Shown here: piece by piece, positions 6,302-7,597 of the stretch | Position numbering within the stretch: position 1 is the stretch's first letter | How the letters are laid out: every line of letters begins with the position of its first letter | NCBI GenBank assembly: GCA_039933175.1 | Contig: JBDTOR010000122.1 | Span: 1 to 7,597 of the forward strand | Direction of reading: 5' to 3' | Origin: Hyphomicrobium_A sp039933175 | GTDB taxonomy: Bacteria; Pseudomonadota; Alphaproteobacteria; Rhizobiales; Hyphomicrobiaceae | Length of the DNA stretch: 7,597 nucleotides | Notes under the pieces: generated by a model | Seen by the model: only the letters and a program-made list of their open reading frames with translations | Database searches by the model: none | What the model was told of the DNA's origin: nothing | Program-made: the position numbers and the translations under genes

Positions 6302-7108
6302 ATGGCCAAGAGCGGCACGATACGCGCCGGCATGGGCGGATGGACGTTCGAGCCGTGGCGCGGCACGTTCTACCCCGACAAGCTGGCGCACGCCAAAGAG
6401 CTAACCTACGCCGCCCAGCACGTGCCGACTATCGAAGTGAACGGCACATTCTACCGCACACAGACCGCGGCGACGTTCACCAAGTGGGCGCACGAGACGC
6501 CAGACGGCTTCGTGTTCGCCCTCAAGGGGCCGCGCTACGCCGTGAACAGGCGCGTGCTTGCCGAGGCGGGCGATTCCATCAAGCGCTTCGTCGATTCCGG
6601 TCCGCTGGAGCTGGGCGGCAAGCTGGGGCCGATGCTCTGGCAGTTCGCCGCTACGAAGAAGTTCGATGCGGCCGACTTCGGCGCCTTCCTCGAGCTGCTG
6701 CCGCACAAAGTTGGCAGCACCAAACTGCGCCACGTCGTCGAGGTGCGGCACGACAGTTTCTGCACGCCGGAGTTCATCAAGCTGGTGCGCGAGCACAACG
6801 TGCCGGTCGTCTTTGCCGAGCACGCGACCTATCCCGCCATCCCCGACGTCACCGGCGACTTCGTCTATGCGCGACTGCAAAAGGGCCAGGACGAAGTCAA
6901 AACCGGCTACGCACCGAAGGCGCTCGACGCCTGGGCCAAGCGCTTTGCGACGTGGGCCGAGGGCGGCGTGCCGGCCGACCTGAATGTGATCGACGAGAAG
7001 CACACGCCGGCGAAGAAGCCGCGCGACGCGTTCGTCTACTTCATCCATGAAGGGAAAGTGCGCGCACCGCACGCAGCGATGGCGTTGATGGAGCGCGTCG
7101 GCAAGTAG
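6302..7108 (+). CDS. DUF72 (YecE-like) family protein
   Basis: The 268-residue product fits the DUF72 family (E. coli YecE is a member), which adopts a TIM-barrel-like fold; the biochemical function is not established. Supporting stretches are IRAGMGGWTFEPWRGTFYP at residues 7-25, TIEVNGTFYR at 43-52 (family signature with Glu45 and Asn47), FALKGPRY at 72-79, GPMLWQFAATKKF at 109-121, VVEVRHDSF at 145-153 (Glu147, Arg149, His150), and a C-terminal VYFIHEGKVRAPHAAMALMERV that corresponds to the usual YFNN...A..L end. In this version the NN is replaced by IH, an apparent subfamily variant. There is no signal peptide or membrane segment, so it should be cytoplasmic. ATG 6302 has GGAGG 4 bases upstream. 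Transcription should end at the hairpin at 7219-7245, 111 bp downstream. It stands alone, divergent from the second cupin. Confidence 0.9.
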   Translation: MAKSGTIRAGMGGWTFEPWRGTFYPDKLAHAKELTYAAQHVPTIEVNGTFYRTQTAATFTKWAHETPDGFVFALKGPRYAVNRRVLAEAGDSIKRFVDSGPLELGGKLGPMLWQFAATKKFDAADFGAFLELLPHKVGSTKLRHVVEVRHDSFCTPEFIKLVREHNVPVVFAEHATYPAIPDVTGDFVYARLQKGQDEVKTGYAPKALDAWAKRFATWAEGGVPADLNVIDEKHTPAKKPRDAFVYFIHEGKVRAPHAAMALMERVGK

Positions 7109-7218
7109 CGAAACGGTCGGCGTCCGCCGTCAATTTTTTGCGCTTCAAACAAGCGCGCGACTCTGTTCTAACTATTTGCACCGGCCCAGCCGGTCAGACG
7201 GCCACAAGCGCCGAAAAC

Positions 7219-7257
7219 GGTGTCAGACCTTCGCGGTCTGACACCATTCTTTTTCTC
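7219..7257. terminator. Bidirectional intrinsic terminator
   Basis: A perfect 11-bp stem, GGTGTCAGACC (7219-7229) with GGTCTGACACC (7235-7245), closes a 5-base TTCGC loop. On the plus strand ATTCTTTTTCTC follows (7246-7257). On the minus strand the stem is followed by C/GTTTTC (from the AAAA at 7214-7217). It can therefore end both the DUF72 transcript and the converging LytM-family transcript, whose stop is at 7268. Confidence 0.85.
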
Positions 7258-7267
7258 ACACGCGCGG

Positions 7268-7597
7268 CTAGAGTCGTTCGAGGAACGGCACCGGATCGAC
7301 CGGTTTCGAGCCTTGACGCAGCTCGAAGTGCACCTGCGGCTGGTCAACAGAGCCGGTGCGGCCTGCAGTAGCGATCACTTGCCCGCGCTGCACCTTGTCG
7401 CCACGCTTGACGCTCAGCTGGTCGTTGTGCGCATAGGCCGTCACCCAGCCGTTGTCGTGGCGCAGCAGGATCAAGTTGCCGTAGCCTTTCAGCTCCGAGC
7501 CCGCGTAAGCGACAGTGCCGCCTTCGGCCGCGTGCACCGACGTGCCGAGCGGCACTGACAGATTGATGCCGTCGTTGTGCGTGCCGTCGCTCCGCTG
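7268..7597 (-). CDS. LytM/M23-family protein, degenerate, C-terminal part
   Basis: The frame is open to the right edge and its last 109 residues are in view; the N-terminal part (usually a signal peptide or lipobox plus LysM domains) is outside. The fragment is a LytM domain: SDGTHNDGINLSVPLGTSV, VVAYAG-like GTVAYAGSELKGYGN, ILLRHDNGWVTAYAHNDQL and QPQVHFELRQGSKPVDP. In active M23 enzymes H-x-G-x-D and H-x-H supply the zinc ligands and catalytic His. Here the first motif is N8-D-G-I-N12 (both metal ligands replaced by Asn) and the second is Q88-V-H90 (first His replaced by Gln); His57 and His90 remain. It is therefore probably not a peptidase. Degenerate LytM proteins such as EnvC, NlpD and Caulobacter DipM activate or scaffold cell-wall amidases in the periplasm, and a similar role is inferred. 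Terminator at 7219-7245. Confidence 0.88.
   Translation of the reverse strand, partial: QRSDGTHNDGINLSVPLGTSVHAAEGGTVAYAGSELKGYGNLILLRHDNGWVTAYAHNDQLSVKRGDKVQRGQVIATAGRTGSVDQPQVHFELRQGSKPVDPVPFLERL

Noticed and set aside
5722..7050. 442-codon open frame on the plus strand across the second cupin and DUF72 gene
   Set aside because: It runs antisense to the cupin and out of frame through DUF72, both of which have domain motifs and good ribosome binding sites. Its own translation is Arg/Ala-rich with no motif.

Overview
This 7.6 kb window is GC-rich chromosomal DNA. The codon use and gene content fit an alphaproteobacterium, most likely of the order Hyphomicrobiales (Rhizobiales). The taxonomic guess rests on the strong third-position G/C bias and on resemblance of the proteins to alphaproteobacterial relatives: the NDGIN-type LytM protein, the DUF72 variant and the small c-type cytochrome tail. 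No search was possible. There are no RNA genes, insertion sequences, CRISPR arrays or integrase signs. The window reads as ordinary, densely packed core and accessory chromosome with many convergent and divergent gene pairs.

Layout, left to right. Bases 1-96 hold the last 31 residues of a c-type cytochrome (+). It converges on a small gene of unknown function (176-418, -). A divergent spacer leads to prfC, peptide chain release factor 3 (573-2198, +). prfC converges, with only 18 bp between stops, on a two-gene minus-strand unit: a cupin gene (3075-3503) followed 18 bp later by a two-helix membrane protein with an LssY-type C-terminal domain (2217-3056). Divergent from this unit is a DoxD-DoxA fusion, a thiosulfate:quinone oxidoreductase-like membrane protein (3608-4708, +). 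A six-helix voltage-gated-type potassium channel with a C-terminal zinc ribbon follows on the same strand (4790-5578). It converges, with 8 bp between stops, on a second, unrelated cupin (5587-6078, -). A 223 bp divergent spacer containing two inverted repeats separates that cupin from a DUF72/YecE-family gene (6302-7108, +). A strong bidirectional terminator hairpin (7219-7245) then separates it from the 3' end of a LytM/M23-family cell-wall gene running in from the right edge (7268-7597, -).

How the genes work together. No multi-gene pathway spans the window. The cupin/LssY pair is the only tight same-strand unit. The DoxDA and channel genes are both inner-membrane proteins on the same strand, but they are 81 bp apart and need not be co-transcribed. 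I do not see a convincing new defence, mobile or biosynthetic system. The points most worth a second look are the channel with its zinc ribbon, the LytM domain that has lost most of its zinc and catalytic residues, the DoxD-DoxA fusion away from other sulfur genes, the cupin with an Asp in place of a metal-ligand His, and several palindromes in the spacers.
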